From positions 1 through 27,651 of IMG/VR virus record IMGVR_UViG_3300048592_000187: a DNA stretch of 27,651 bases; one strand, 5' to 3'. Of the stretch, positions 6,749 to 14,071 are shown piece after piece. The first letter of the stretch is position 1; the number at the start of each line of letters is the position of its first letter. Source of the stretch: a virus. The notes beneath the pieces are model-generated. The model saw only the letters and a program-made list of their open reading frames with translations, was not told the origin of the DNA and searched no databases. A program made the translations under genes and the position numbers.

Positions 6749-7342
6749 ATGGCTACGAAGAAAAGTGCAGATGCGGTTATCGACATCCCAGAGCTTCAGA
6801 TCAAGACGGCGATGATTACGTTGCGCGGAACGAACCCGTTGATCGTGCATCGCTTCTCTGAGAAGGCGCGCAAGGAGATGCTCGACAAGCAGATGGGCGC
6901 GGCCAAACAGAAGAAGGCGTTCAAGAATCCTGAGCAAGACTACTTCGATTCGCTCTACCTGTTGCCCGATGGTACGCCCGGCTTTCCGGCGGTGGCGTTC
7001 AAGGCGGCGGCTGTCAACGCCGCCAACGATGCGGGTATCCAGAAGGTACTGGCGCGGCGTGCATTCCACATCACGGGCGGGGAGCTTGTGCCGATTCGTG
7101 GGGAGCATCGAATGCGCGAGGACATGGTGCGCATTGCGATGGGCACGGCGGACGTTCGCCATCGTGCGGAGTTCCCGGAATGGGAAGTCACCGTCCCCGT
7201 GACGTACAACGCCAGCATCATCAGCCTAGAGCAACTGGTCAACTTGTTCAACATCGCTGGCTTTGGTGTCGGTGTTGGCGAGTGGCGACCTGAGCGCAAT
7301 GGCATCAACGGCACGTGGTTGGTTAAGGAGGTGATTGGATGA
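6749..7342 (+). CDS. Conserved-looking phage protein of unknown function
   Basis: 197 residues. The N-terminal part (residues 19-45) reads IKTAMITLRGTNPLIVHRFS and runs into a lysine-rich helix (SEKARKEMLDKQMGAAKQKK). Later come PDGTPGFPAVAFKAAAVNAAN and a C-terminal GFGVGVGEWRPERNG. I recall this arrangement from uncharacterised proteins beside phage recombination genes, but cannot name a family, and any role in single-strand DNA handling is a guess. GAAAGGTTAGG precedes the start. It overlaps the next gene by ATGA behind AAGGAGG, so the two are coupled and likely act together. Confidence 0.8.
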   Translation: MATKKSADAVIDIPELQIKTAMITLRGTNPLIVHRFSEKARKEMLDKQMGAAKQKKAFKNPEQDYFDSLYLLPDGTPGFPAVAFKAAAVNAANDAGIQKVLARRAFHITGGELVPIRGEHRMREDMVRIAMGTADVRHRAEFPEWEVTVPVTYNASIISLEQLVNLFNIAGFGVGVGEWRPERNGINGTWLVKEVIG

Positions 7343-7920
7343 TCAAGTTATCAGGTAGAACGTCTAGCTACGCTTGGCGTTTCGGAATGTCGGTCAAGGC
7401 GGATGTGGCTGGGATGGAACTGGAAAAGCTGCAAGAGGAGCACGGTAAGTTGACGCCGGCGATTGTGGTCAACGCGGCGAGGACTGAGGACAACCCGCTA
7501 CACCCGCTTTTTGACTGGCAGGACAAGACAGCGGCGGAAGCATACCGCCATCAGCAGGCGGCGTACATCTTGCGCAATCTGCAAATCAACTACATCCGCA
7601 AAGACAGCGAAACCGACGAACCGCAGATGCGGCGGATGCGCGTCTACCTGAACGTCAAGGAGAAGTCGGTTGATGGCGGCGACGATGACGGCGACGAACT
7701 CGAAGACGGCGACGAATTGCCAGCGCCGAAGCGGGTCTACCTGTCGTCGGTGTCGGTGTTTCAAGACCCGCACTATCGCGCATCGATGCTCGGCCAAGCC
7801 AAGCGTGAACTGGAAACGTGGCGCAACCGCTATGCCGCATTTCAGGAGTTCGACAGCGTGATCCGTGAGATTGACGCTGTGATGAAGACGCTTGTCACCG
7901 AAGTCAAGGCGGCGGCGTAA
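7339..7920 (+). CDS. Conserved-looking phage protein, partner of the 6749 gene
   Basis: 193 residues. GKLTPAIVVNAAR and then NPLHPLFDWQDKTAAEAYRHQQAAYILRNL (about 37-84) form a pattern I associate with uncharacterised phage proteins. An acidic linker (about 112-126, GGDDDGDELEDGDE) separates this from a helical C-terminal half (LGQAKRELETWRNRY). The linker suggests two folded units and possibly mimicry of nucleic acid charge. Start behind AAGGAGG. The gene ends directly at the second pentanucleotide array. Function unknown. Confidence 0.8.
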   Translation: MIKLSGRTSSYAWRFGMSVKADVAGMELEKLQEEHGKLTPAIVVNAARTEDNPLHPLFDWQDKTAAEAYRHQQAAYILRNLQINYIRKDSETDEPQMRRMRVYLNVKEKSVDGGDDDGDELEDGDELPAPKRVYLSSVSVFQDPHYRASMLGQAKRELETWRNRYAAFQEFDSVIREIDAVMKTLVTEVKAAA

Positions 7921-8116
7921 CACGGCAGGCATGGCGAGGCGCGGCATGGCCGGGCGCGGCATGGCGCGGCCTGGTGAGGCAAGGCATGGCAGGCGAGGTT
8001 TGGCAAGGCGTGGCAGGGCAAGGCGTGGCAGGGCCGGGCGAGTCGGGGCATGGCAGGCAAGGCATGGCAAGGCTCGGCGGGGCGCGGCTCGGCAAGGCAA
8101 GGCAAGGCAAGGCAAG
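7921..8116 (+). repeat. Degenerate 5-bp repeat array (NNGGC), copy 2
   Basis: About 37 units with core GGC every 5 bp (ATGGC, GAGGC, GCGGC, AAGGC and similar), with a few 4-base slips. It closes in a run of nearly perfect GGCAA units (8092-8116). It begins right at the stop of the preceding gene and ends about 60 bp before the zinc-finger gene. The long open frames over it on both strands (alternating Met-Ala-Arg-His-Gly or Pro-Cys-Leu-Ala) are by-products of the repeat. Confidence 0.88.
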
Positions 8117-8174
8117 GTGTAACCGACGGGCAGGGGGTGAAGGCTCTCTGCCCAACTCTTTAGGAGGGGAGCGC

Positions 8175-8999
8175 ATGAAAGTCTGCAAGAACTGCGGGGA
8201 AGCGAAACACAAGGGGCACGGACTGTGTGGCAAGTGCTACGAGTATCAGCGCAAGCACGGCAAGCCGCGCCCGTTGGAAACGAAGCGGGGCGGGAAGCGG
8301 CGCGGCGACTATACCGGCGACACGTGCAAGAATTGCGGAGAGAGCGGCAGGTTGCGCCTGGGCTTGTGCGACAACTGCTATCACTATGCGCGCCGGAACG
8401 ATGGCGCCATGCGACCGCTTGACCGTGCGGTTCTGGCCACGCGACGCAAGCATACGCAATGTAAGAACTGCGGATCGCCAAAACACAAGGGGCACGGCCT
8501 GTGCGGTGCGTGTCTCGATTATTTGCGAGACCACGGAGTGATGCGACCGCCGGAGGGTGTGCGCAATTCACCGCACACGCCGCCGCGCGTCTGTGCGCGG
8601 TGCAAACAGAACATGACTCAGTACGGCAAACTGTGCGACGCATGTAGCAACTACCTGTACCGGACAGGTAAGCCGCGCCCGCGTCAACTGTGGGCGGAAC
8701 ACTGCACGAACTGCGATGTCCCGCTCGGAGACTTTCGCCCGCGCAGCGGCTTGTGCATCCAGTGCAGGCGTTATCAGTATCGATATGGCAAGCCGCGCCC
8801 GGCTCACCTGTGGGGCAAAGGTGCGCACGGTTGGTGCGACTGCGGCCAGCCGGCAGATCACACCATCGAAGTGCGGATTCACAACCACGTTGACACGATC
8901 CCCGTCTGTGAATCCTGCTACGCTGAGGAAATGCGACAACGGGCGTGGTACGGCGACAATGCCGTGCGGAAAAACGCTGCATTGCAGTGCAAACGATGA
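8175..8999 (+). CDS. Tandem four-cysteine zinc-finger repeat protein
   Basis: 274 residues made of at least five repeats of CxNCG...GLCxxCYxYxRxxGKPRP. Cysteine quartets start near residues 4, 51, 96, 140 and 177, and a sixth divergent unit is near 220-247 (WCDCG ... VCESC). The spacing fits a zinc ribbon or treble-clef knuckle like those attached to phage HNH endonucleases, but no HNH catalytic residues are visible. Arginine- and lysine-rich arms point to nucleic-acid binding. The strong AGGAGGGG site 5 bases upstream decides this start; the longer frame from 7974 is repeat DNA. A role as a DNA- or RNA-binding regulator is inference. Confidence 0.8.
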   Translation: MKVCKNCGEAKHKGHGLCGKCYEYQRKHGKPRPLETKRGGKRRGDYTGDTCKNCGESGRLRLGLCDNCYHYARRNDGAMRPLDRAVLATRRKHTQCKNCGSPKHKGHGLCGACLDYLRDHGVMRPPEGVRNSPHTPPRVCARCKQNMTQYGKLCDACSNYLYRTGKPRPRQLWAEHCTNCDVPLGDFRPRSGLCIQCRRYQYRYGKPRPAHLWGKGAHGWCDCGQPADHTIEVRIHNHVDTIPVCESCYAEEMRQRAWYGDNAVRKNAALQCKR

Positions 9000-9000
9000 T

Positions 9001-9114
9001 TTGCATCGCCATTTGCAATGAATTTGCATGACACCTATTGCAAAATATCGCTGATAGTGATACCCTTTGCATCATAAGCGCGGGGTTTATGGTGCAAAGG
9101 GGCTGCAAATGCAA
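9001..9114 (+). repeat. Cluster of TTGCA / TGCAA repeats
   Basis: TTGCA occurs at 9001, 9013, 9024 and 9038, spaced 12, 11 and 14 bp, then at 9067. The inverted TGCAA occurs at 9093, 9104 and 9110. The near-helical spacing around a promoter suggests repeated protein-binding sites (iteron-like). The motif continues more loosely in the adjoining coding ends. Confidence 0.45.
9038..9066 (+). promoter_or_regulatory. Promoter with operator in its spacer
   Basis: -35 TTGCAA (9038-9043), 17-bp spacer, extended -10 TGA then TACCCT (9061-9066). Dyad ATCGCTGATAGTGAT (9047-9061) fills the spacer, the same arrangement as at 152, 4747 and 11189. The -10 is weak, so an activator may be needed. Confidence 0.5.
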
Positions 9115-9549
9115 GAGGCTATCGTTGCAATTGAAAATGCGTTGATGCGAATCGACCTTCTGTCGTGGTTTGACCTGCTGCGTGGCGTTGCAAGGCACGG
9201 TCGTTTGCATCGCTTCGAGACGATTGACACGCCGATGCTGCATGGCGAGTCTGCAATGCGGCGCTACGGCATTCACTGCTACGGGCGCGGCGTGGAAGTG
9301 ACGCTGCGTGAAGACGAAGACGGACGCAAGCGGCGCTCCTACCGGCGCTGGTTTTACATCAACGCCAAACAAGCAAACTTCGCAGAGTACATCCTCGTTC
9401 GGCACGGCGTGCAGCCGGCTAACCCGTTGAACGCGAACAACTGGAAGGCGGCGGGGCGTGGCCGGTTCCGCGCCTGGGACGCAAAGCGGTCGCTGCGCCC
9501 AACCACCATCAACGAAGTGATCTCGAATCTCTTTGGGGGCGGGCGGTGA
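9109..9549 (+). CDS. Hypothetical phage protein
   Basis: 146 residues. AAAGGGG 6 bases upstream selects ATG 9109 rather than the TTG at 9067. It begins with an acidic helix (MQEAIVAIENALMRIDLL) and continues with a basic, aromatic-rich body (YRRWFYINAKQANFAEYILV) ending in KRSLRPTTINEVISNLFGGGR. No family is recognised. Its stop overlaps the GTG start of the FtsK-like gene (GTGA), so the two should be co-translated. Confidence 0.7.
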   Translation: MQEAIVAIENALMRIDLLSWFDLLRGVARHGRLHRFETIDTPMLHGESAMRRYGIHCYGRGVEVTLREDEDGRKRRSYRRWFYINAKQANFAEYILVRHGVQPANPLNANNWKAAGRGRFRAWDAKRSLRPTTINEVISNLFGGGR

Positions 9550-11192
9550 AATGGTTTAGCCTGTCCCTCTTCGGCTTCCTCTCCCTGCTGATTGTCGGCT
9601 TTGCGTACACGCGCCCGGAGCGGGTCAACGCTGTCGCAGACAACACTGGCGCTTTCTTCGATGCGCTGGGCGCTACGCTCATCCTGTTGATGCAAATCGG
9701 CGTCGGCGTCGGCGTGGTCATGGCCGTCATCGGCGCAACGTGGTTGGGCGCACGTGCGTTCAACTCCTGGCAGGATGGCAAAGACCGGCGGCGTCGCATG
9801 GTTGACGGCGCTTTCCCGATGGTAGAGTACCGGCTGCCCGGCGGTGCGAAGGGCTTTTGGAATCCCAACGCTTCGCTTGATGAGTTCGCCGTGATGGGCA
9901 AGCAGGGGTTCATGTCCTTCTCGAATCCTGAGTTCGGCCCGGATCGGCGTCTGACTGCGAAGCTGGCGCACGAACAGGTCAACGCGTTCCGCGCCGTGTT
10001 CCCTGGCGACAATGCCCGCACGGACGAATACGGCTACATGTCGCAGATGCCCAAAGGTGGCGGGTCTGGCCGGCTCAAGCAGTTGATGGACAAGCAGCGC
10101 CCCGTCATCGCAGAGACGCCAGACGGCGTCATTCTGGAAGGTGAGTTGAATCCGCGCTTGACGACGGGCGAGGCGGCGCTGCACATGTCGCGTCCTGACA
10201 AGTGGATTTTGGGGCAAGAGCCTGTCACCAACGGGCACGCCGTCTTTCGCCCTGTCACCGACGTACACGCCGCTGTCGTCGGCGCGACCGGCTCCGGCAA
10301 GACCAAGAGCGTAGGCTACCTGATGGCGCTGAACGCCGTGCGTAGCGGTGGGCGGTTGGTTATCTTGGACGCCGACAACGGCGTAGACTGGCGACGCTTT
10401 GCCAGTCATGCGGAGTGGCACGAAACCGACGCCGGGGTCTTTGAGGATCAGCTGTCGGCGGTCATGGCGGACAAGCTGGAACGCGACCGGGTGTTGCAGG
10501 CGCACAACCTGGACGAGATCGGCGCTGACCCGGCAGTGCTCAGGGACTACCCGCGCACCTTCGTCTTTATCGAGGAATACGGCTCCCTGCTCGCGTCGCT
10601 GCGTGGCAGTGGGGCGGCGCGTGCGCACCGCGTGGACAACATGCTCGATGAACTGATGCGCAAGGCGCGCAAGTGCGGTATCCACGTTGTGCTCTTTGAC
10701 CAGTATCCCGACAAATGGACGGATCAGACGCTGGTCAACGCCAAGACCAAGTACGTCTTCCAGATTGACGGCGGCAAGGGCGCGAAGGTCAGTGCTCACA
10801 ATGCCGGACTGCTTGACCTGGGCGAGTTCATCCTGCGCGGCACGAAGTATAACTCATTCGACATGGGCAAGGAGTACGCCGCCCTGCTGACCGCCATTCC
10901 AGCGACGGCGCACCCGGCGTTGATTGACGGCGCGCCAAAACCTGCTGCGCAACCCGTGCCCACCGTTGTCGAGGATGGCGTCCCGGAGTGGGAAGCATCC
11001 TACACAGGCGCAATGCCTGACCCCAAAGACGCGCCCAAGCGTGACGTGATCTACGCATGGCGCGACCGCAACCCCACAGGCTCACAGGCAGACTTCCGGC
11101 AATGGCTATCCTCACAGCATGGCATGGAGTATGCGCGCGGCTACGTGTCCGACTGCTTCAAGGAGTGGGATGCTCTGCAACAGGGGGATTGA
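9546..11192 (+). CDS. Membrane-anchored FtsK/SpoIIIE-like ATPase
   Basis: 548 residues from a GTG overlapping the previous stop. Two hydrophobic spans near residues 3-20 and 42-65 anchor it in the membrane. A linker follows, then a motor domain with Walker A GATGSGKTKS at about 248 and Walker B TFVFIEEYG at about 342. DADNGVDWRR and VLFDQYPDKWTDQTLVNAKTKYVFQID resemble FtsK/HerA-type DNA translocases. The C-terminus has a DNA-binding-like tail (AWRDRNPTGSQADFRQWL). The family pumps double-stranded DNA using ATP. In a phage it might act in plasmid-like maintenance or in chromosome or concatemer movement; which is not clear. Confidence 0.85.
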   Translation: MKWFSLSLFGFLSLLIVGFAYTRPERVNAVADNTGAFFDALGATLILLMQIGVGVGVVMAVIGATWLGARAFNSWQDGKDRRRRMVDGAFPMVEYRLPGGAKGFWNPNASLDEFAVMGKQGFMSFSNPEFGPDRRLTAKLAHEQVNAFRAVFPGDNARTDEYGYMSQMPKGGGSGRLKQLMDKQRPVIAETPDGVILEGELNPRLTTGEAALHMSRPDKWILGQEPVTNGHAVFRPVTDVHAAVVGATGSGKTKSVGYLMALNAVRSGGRLVILDADNGVDWRRFASHAEWHETDAGVFEDQLSAVMADKLERDRVLQAHNLDEIGADPAVLRDYPRTFVFIEEYGSLLASLRGSGAARAHRVDNMLDELMRKARKCGIHVVLFDQYPDKWTDQTLVNAKTKYVFQIDGGKGAKVSAHNAGLLDLGEFILRGTKYNSFDMGKEYAALLTAIPATAHPALIDGAPKPAAQPVPTVVEDGVPEWEASYTGAMPDPKDAPKRDVIYAWRDRNPTGSQADFRQWLSSQHGMEYARGYVSDCFKEWDALQQGD

Positions 11193-11216
11193 CATTATTG
11201 TTAAGAGTGATAAATT
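11189..11216 (+). promoter_or_regulatory. Lysis/packaging promoter with operator-like spacer
   Basis: -35 TTGACA (11189-11194), 16-bp spacer, extended -10 TGA followed by TAAATT (11211-11216). The spacer dyad ATTGTTAAGAGTGAT (11197-11211) keeps the right half but has a degraded left half. The -35 overlaps the stop of the FtsK-like gene. It is well placed to drive the holin, terminase and head genes. Confidence 0.65.
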
Positions 11217-11261
11217 GTATTTATGGGCATTTCCAACTATCAGTAAGGGAGATATTGAGCA

Positions 11262-11594
11262 ATGGCTATCGACTGGTCGCAGTTTTCGCAGATTCTGATT
11301 ACGCTGGCCATCATCGTCGTGACGATGGCGGCTGTCTGGTACGTGCGCTCGGAGAAAATGGACAAGGCGACGCGCCAGCGCTTCGAGACGGCGCGCCAGT
11401 TCGTCTTCGATGCCGTGCTTGCTGCTGAGAAGCAATACGGCGACGGCACGGGCACGATCAAGCGCGCTTGGGTTGCGGACATGGTAGCGAAGTTCGGATT
11501 CACCGACGTGATCGACGAAGACCTGTTGACCATTTGGATCAACACGATGCTGGAACGCTACGAAGCCGAACGCCTGGCGGCGGGGGTGGACTGA
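11262..11594 (+). CDS. LLH-type phage holin
   Basis: 110 residues. One transmembrane helix at about 10-28 (ILITLAIIVVTMAAVWYV) is followed by a soluble helical domain with FVFDAVLAAEKQYGDGTG and a C-terminal DLLTIWINTMLERYEAE. This order matches the holin superfamily 6 (phage LL-H) pattern of an N-terminal span and an AEQ-like helix. Holins permeabilise the inner membrane at lysis. No endolysin is seen nearby, so lysis genes may be split. AAGGGAGA lies upstream and the gene overlaps the next by one base (TGATG). Confidence 0.72.
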   Translation: MAIDWSQFSQILITLAIIVVTMAAVWYVRSEKMDKATRQRFETARQFVFDAVLAAEKQYGDGTGTIKRAWVADMVAKFGFTDVIDEDLLTIWINTMLERYEAERLAAGVD

Positions 11595-11932
11595 TGGCCT
11601 ACGATTGCCAGATTGTGGACGGGCACCTGCGCGTGCAGGCGGTCAATCAGAAGCCCTGCCAGTCGGTTGACGATGCGCTGGCGTGGCTCGATTCCGGGCG
11701 CATTGCCACCGTTGCGGACGGCGACATGGCGGAACTGAGACGGCGCCTCGACGTGCGGGCAATGCTCAGTGATGCAGAGTACGCCGCGCCGGGTGAGCTT
11801 GACCGGGTTGTCGAGGCGTGGCCGGAGAAGTGCGACCGGCGCGTCGTCAGCCTGGAGAGGCGCATGGCGTTTTTGGAAGCGACGGTACACCGGCTGATAA
11901 ACGCAGGGAGTGTGCAGGATGCAATGGGTTGA
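11594..11932 (+). CDS. Hypothetical protein between holin and terminase
   Basis: 112 residues, not recognised. The start overlaps the holin stop (TGATG), which fixes it. The C-terminal third looks like a coiled-coil (VVSLERRMAFLEATVHRLINAG). Residues 27-60 (SVDDALAWLDSGRIATVADGDMAELRRRLD) look helical. Its position between lysis and terminase genes suggests a minor packaging or lysis-associated role, but this is only positional. Confidence 0.65.
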   Translation: MAYDCQIVDGHLRVQAVNQKPCQSVDDALAWLDSGRIATVADGDMAELRRRLDVRAMLSDAEYAAPGELDRVVEAWPEKCDRRVVSLERRMAFLEATVHRLINAGSVQDAMG

Positions 11933-12146
11933 AGCTGCGCGCATAGGGCGGCGGCGTGACGGCAAGCTCTACTGCGAGGAAGTCTTCATGCAGTACGGCA
12001 AGCCGCTCAGCGCCGCCGAAGCGATTGACCGGCTGGCGCATGGGCGCATGGCGTTCGTGAATCGGGCGGATGCGAAGGCGGTGTTTGCGAAGGCGCTGGA
12101 AATGGAAGAGGGGAAGAATGAGCGACTGGACAATACAGGCAACTAA
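11919..12146 (+). CDS. Hypothetical small protein before terminase
   Basis: 75 residues from ATG 11919 behind GGGAG; a GTG at 11910 is an alternative. It overlaps the previous gene by 14 bases and the small terminase gene by 29. Sequence features are a basic start (ARIGRRRDGK) and a helical second half (SAAEAIDRLAHGRMAF). No domain is recognised. Confidence 0.55.
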   Translation: MQWVEAARIGRRRDGKLYCEEVFMQYGKPLSAAEAIDRLAHGRMAFVNRADAKAVFAKALEMEEGKNERLDNTGN

Positions 12147-12651
12147 GATTCTGTCTCGATTAGACGGTCATCGTTCGGCGCGCAAGATGCGAGATACCAT
12201 CATCGGTATCGTCTCTGCGAAGACCGAGGGTAAAACCGTCGTGCAGTACTTCGCCAGCGGAAACCCGGTTGTCAGCAAGCAGGGCTTTGAGAAGTGGATG
12301 CTCATTCCAGAATTCAAGGCCGTCTTCGATGAGGTCGAATCGCTGGCCTACAACACGATGGACAGGGAGGCGCTGAAGTCTTTGCGCACGGCGCGCCGGG
12401 CACTGACGCACGCGGCAGGCATTGCCGTATCAGAGTTGGTGCGCATCGTGCGCAGTTCCGACGACGTGAGGATACGCCTGAGCGCCGCCAACAGCATCCT
12501 GGACAGGGTATCCTTCGAGGCGCTGAAGGATGAGGAGGGCGCTGGCGGCATGGAACGGCGCGCCATCATCAACAGTGACACGATGGCGGCCTTGATTGCG
12601 GCGGCCATGTCGCAGCGCGGGAACCTTGTCGGGGACGATGCAGACGCTTGA
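12118..12651 (+). CDS. terS: Probable small terminase subunit
   Basis: 177 residues, called mainly from size and position directly before the large terminase, which it overlaps by 14 bases. The N-terminal part has a helix-turn-helix-like stretch (DTIIGIVSAKTEGKTVVQYFA), and GNPVVSKQGFEKWMLIPEFKAVFDEVESLA resembles DNA-binding domains of small terminases. The middle is helical (LRTARRALTHAAGIAVSELVRIV), as expected for oligomerisation. The small subunit recognises phage DNA and regulates the large ATPase. ATG 12118 was chosen over 12070 because GAGGGG lies just upstream. Confidence 0.65.
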   Translation: MSDWTIQATKILSRLDGHRSARKMRDTIIGIVSAKTEGKTVVQYFASGNPVVSKQGFEKWMLIPEFKAVFDEVESLAYNTMDREALKSLRTARRALTHAAGIAVSELVRIVRSSDDVRIRLSAANSILDRVSFEALKDEEGAGGMERRAIINSDTMAALIAAAMSQRGNLVGDDADA

Positions 12652-14071
12652 CCAGGCGGCAGAGTGGGCAAAATGCTATGCCGATGTTGCCTACTTCGTG
12701 CATCGCTACTGTTGGGTGTTCAACGCCAACGAAGAGCAGTGGGTGAGATTCACCCTCTGGCCTACGCAGCGTGACGTACTGTACACCTTCGACGACAACC
12801 GCCTTGTCGTTGTGCTCAAAGCGCGCCAGCTTGGATTGACCTGGCTGGCGCTTGGTTTTGCGCTGTGGCTGATGCTCTTCCGCCCGGCTTCGGTCGTCGG
12901 GATCTTCTCCCGCATCGAAACAGACGCCAAAGAGTTGCTAGACTTTCGTCTCAAGGAGATGTACCGGCGCTTGCCGCTTTGGATGCAGGCTGCCAGCATT
13001 ATCGAGGACAACAAGAGCCGGTGGCGCTTGTCCAACGGGTCAACGGTGATGGCGTTTGCCACAACAGGCGGAAGGTCTTACACCTTCTCGCTAGTGTTGG
13101 TAGACGAAGCCGACTTCCAGCCTGACTTGGATGCGCTGATGCGTGCGGCCAAGCCGACAATCGACGGCGGCGGGCGCATGATTATGCTTTCCACGTCGGA
13201 CAAGAGCGCGCCGGCATCGCGTTTCAAGGCGACGTACCGGGCGGCGAAAGCCGGGCTGAATAGCTGGCGCTCTTTGTTCCTGTCGTGGCGCGCCAGACCG
13301 GACAGAACCGATGCGTGGTACGCCGAACAAGAGCGCGACAGCGTTGCCAACACCGGGGCAATCGATGACCTGTACCAAGAGTATCCCGACACTGACACGC
13401 AGGCGCTTGCACCCCGGTCGCTGGACAAGCGCATCCCGTCGGTATGGCTGGAAGCCTGCTATGTCGAAGCGGCGCCGATTGCGCCAGCCGGCGCGCCGAT
13501 GTTGCCCGGCTTGGCGATGTACGTCAAGCCGGAAATGGGCAAGGTGTACGTCATCGGCGCTGACCCGGCAGAGGGCAACCCGACAAGTGATGAATCGTCG
13601 GCGACGATACTGGAATTTGAGACGGGCGAGGAGGTCGCCAGCCTGTCAGGTCGCTACGAAATCGACGTGTTTGCCGGATACGTCGAACAGCTTGCCATCT
13701 ACTACAACTGGGCAGCGGTGCTACCTGAGCGCAACAATCACGGCCATGCGTTCATTCTGTGGTTTCAGCAGAACAGCCGGATTCCGATTCTGGATGGCAG
13801 CGACAAGCCGGTCAAGAGCCGACAGCCAAAGCCGGGTTGGTTGTCGAATCGACTTGGCAAGGCGCTGATGTACAGCCAGATTGCCGAATCGATGCGCGAC
13901 GGCAACATGCGGCTGCACAGTTTCGAGACCTACATGCAACTGGCAAGCATCGAGGGCGCTACGCTTCGAGCGCCAGAGGGACAGCACGACGACAGGGCGG
14001 ATAGCGCAGCGCTTGCGGACTGCGCGCGGGTACAGTTGGTTAAATCCAGGAAAGTGGCAGGTGTGATATGA
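12638..14071 (+). CDS. terL: Large terminase subunit (ATPase and nuclease)
   Basis: 477 residues. The packaging ATPase has a Walker A variant KARQLGLT at about 56-63 and Walker B LVLVDEAD at about 153-160. The C-terminal RNase H-like nuclease shows GADPAEGN at about 308, LPERNNHG at about 364 and HDDRADSAALA at about 450. These supply the acidic metal-binding residues. The enzyme cuts concatemers and drives DNA into proheads through the portal. The start at 12638 overlaps the small subunit gene; the longer frame from 12596 is a shadow. It overlaps the portal gene at ATGA. Confidence 0.93.
   Translation: MQTLDQAAEWAKCYADVAYFVHRYCWVFNANEEQWVRFTLWPTQRDVLYTFDDNRLVVVLKARQLGLTWLALGFALWLMLFRPASVVGIFSRIETDAKELLDFRLKEMYRRLPLWMQAASIIEDNKSRWRLSNGSTVMAFATTGGRSYTFSLVLVDEADFQPDLDALMRAAKPTIDGGGRMIMLSTSDKSAPASRFKATYRAAKAGLNSWRSLFLSWRARPDRTDAWYAEQERDSVANTGAIDDLYQEYPDTDTQALAPRSLDKRIPSVWLEACYVEAAPIAPAGAPMLPGLAMYVKPEMGKVYVIGADPAEGNPTSDESSATILEFETGEEVASLSGRYEIDVFAGYVEQLAIYYNWAAVLPERNNHGHAFILWFQQNSRIPILDGSDKPVKSRQPKPGWLSNRLGKALMYSQIAESMRDGNMRLHSFETYMQLASIEGATLRAPEGQHDDRADSAALADCARVQLVKSRKVAGVI

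Noticed and set aside
6448-6861. 137-codon plus-strand frame over the first array
   Set aside because: Composition changes with the repeat, there is no ribosome site, and it overlaps the well-supported gene at 6749 in another frame.
7498-9405. 635-codon minus-strand open frame
   Set aside because: It runs antisense to three plausible plus-strand genes, and its middle is the Pro/Leu/Ala/Cys by-product of the pentanucleotide array.
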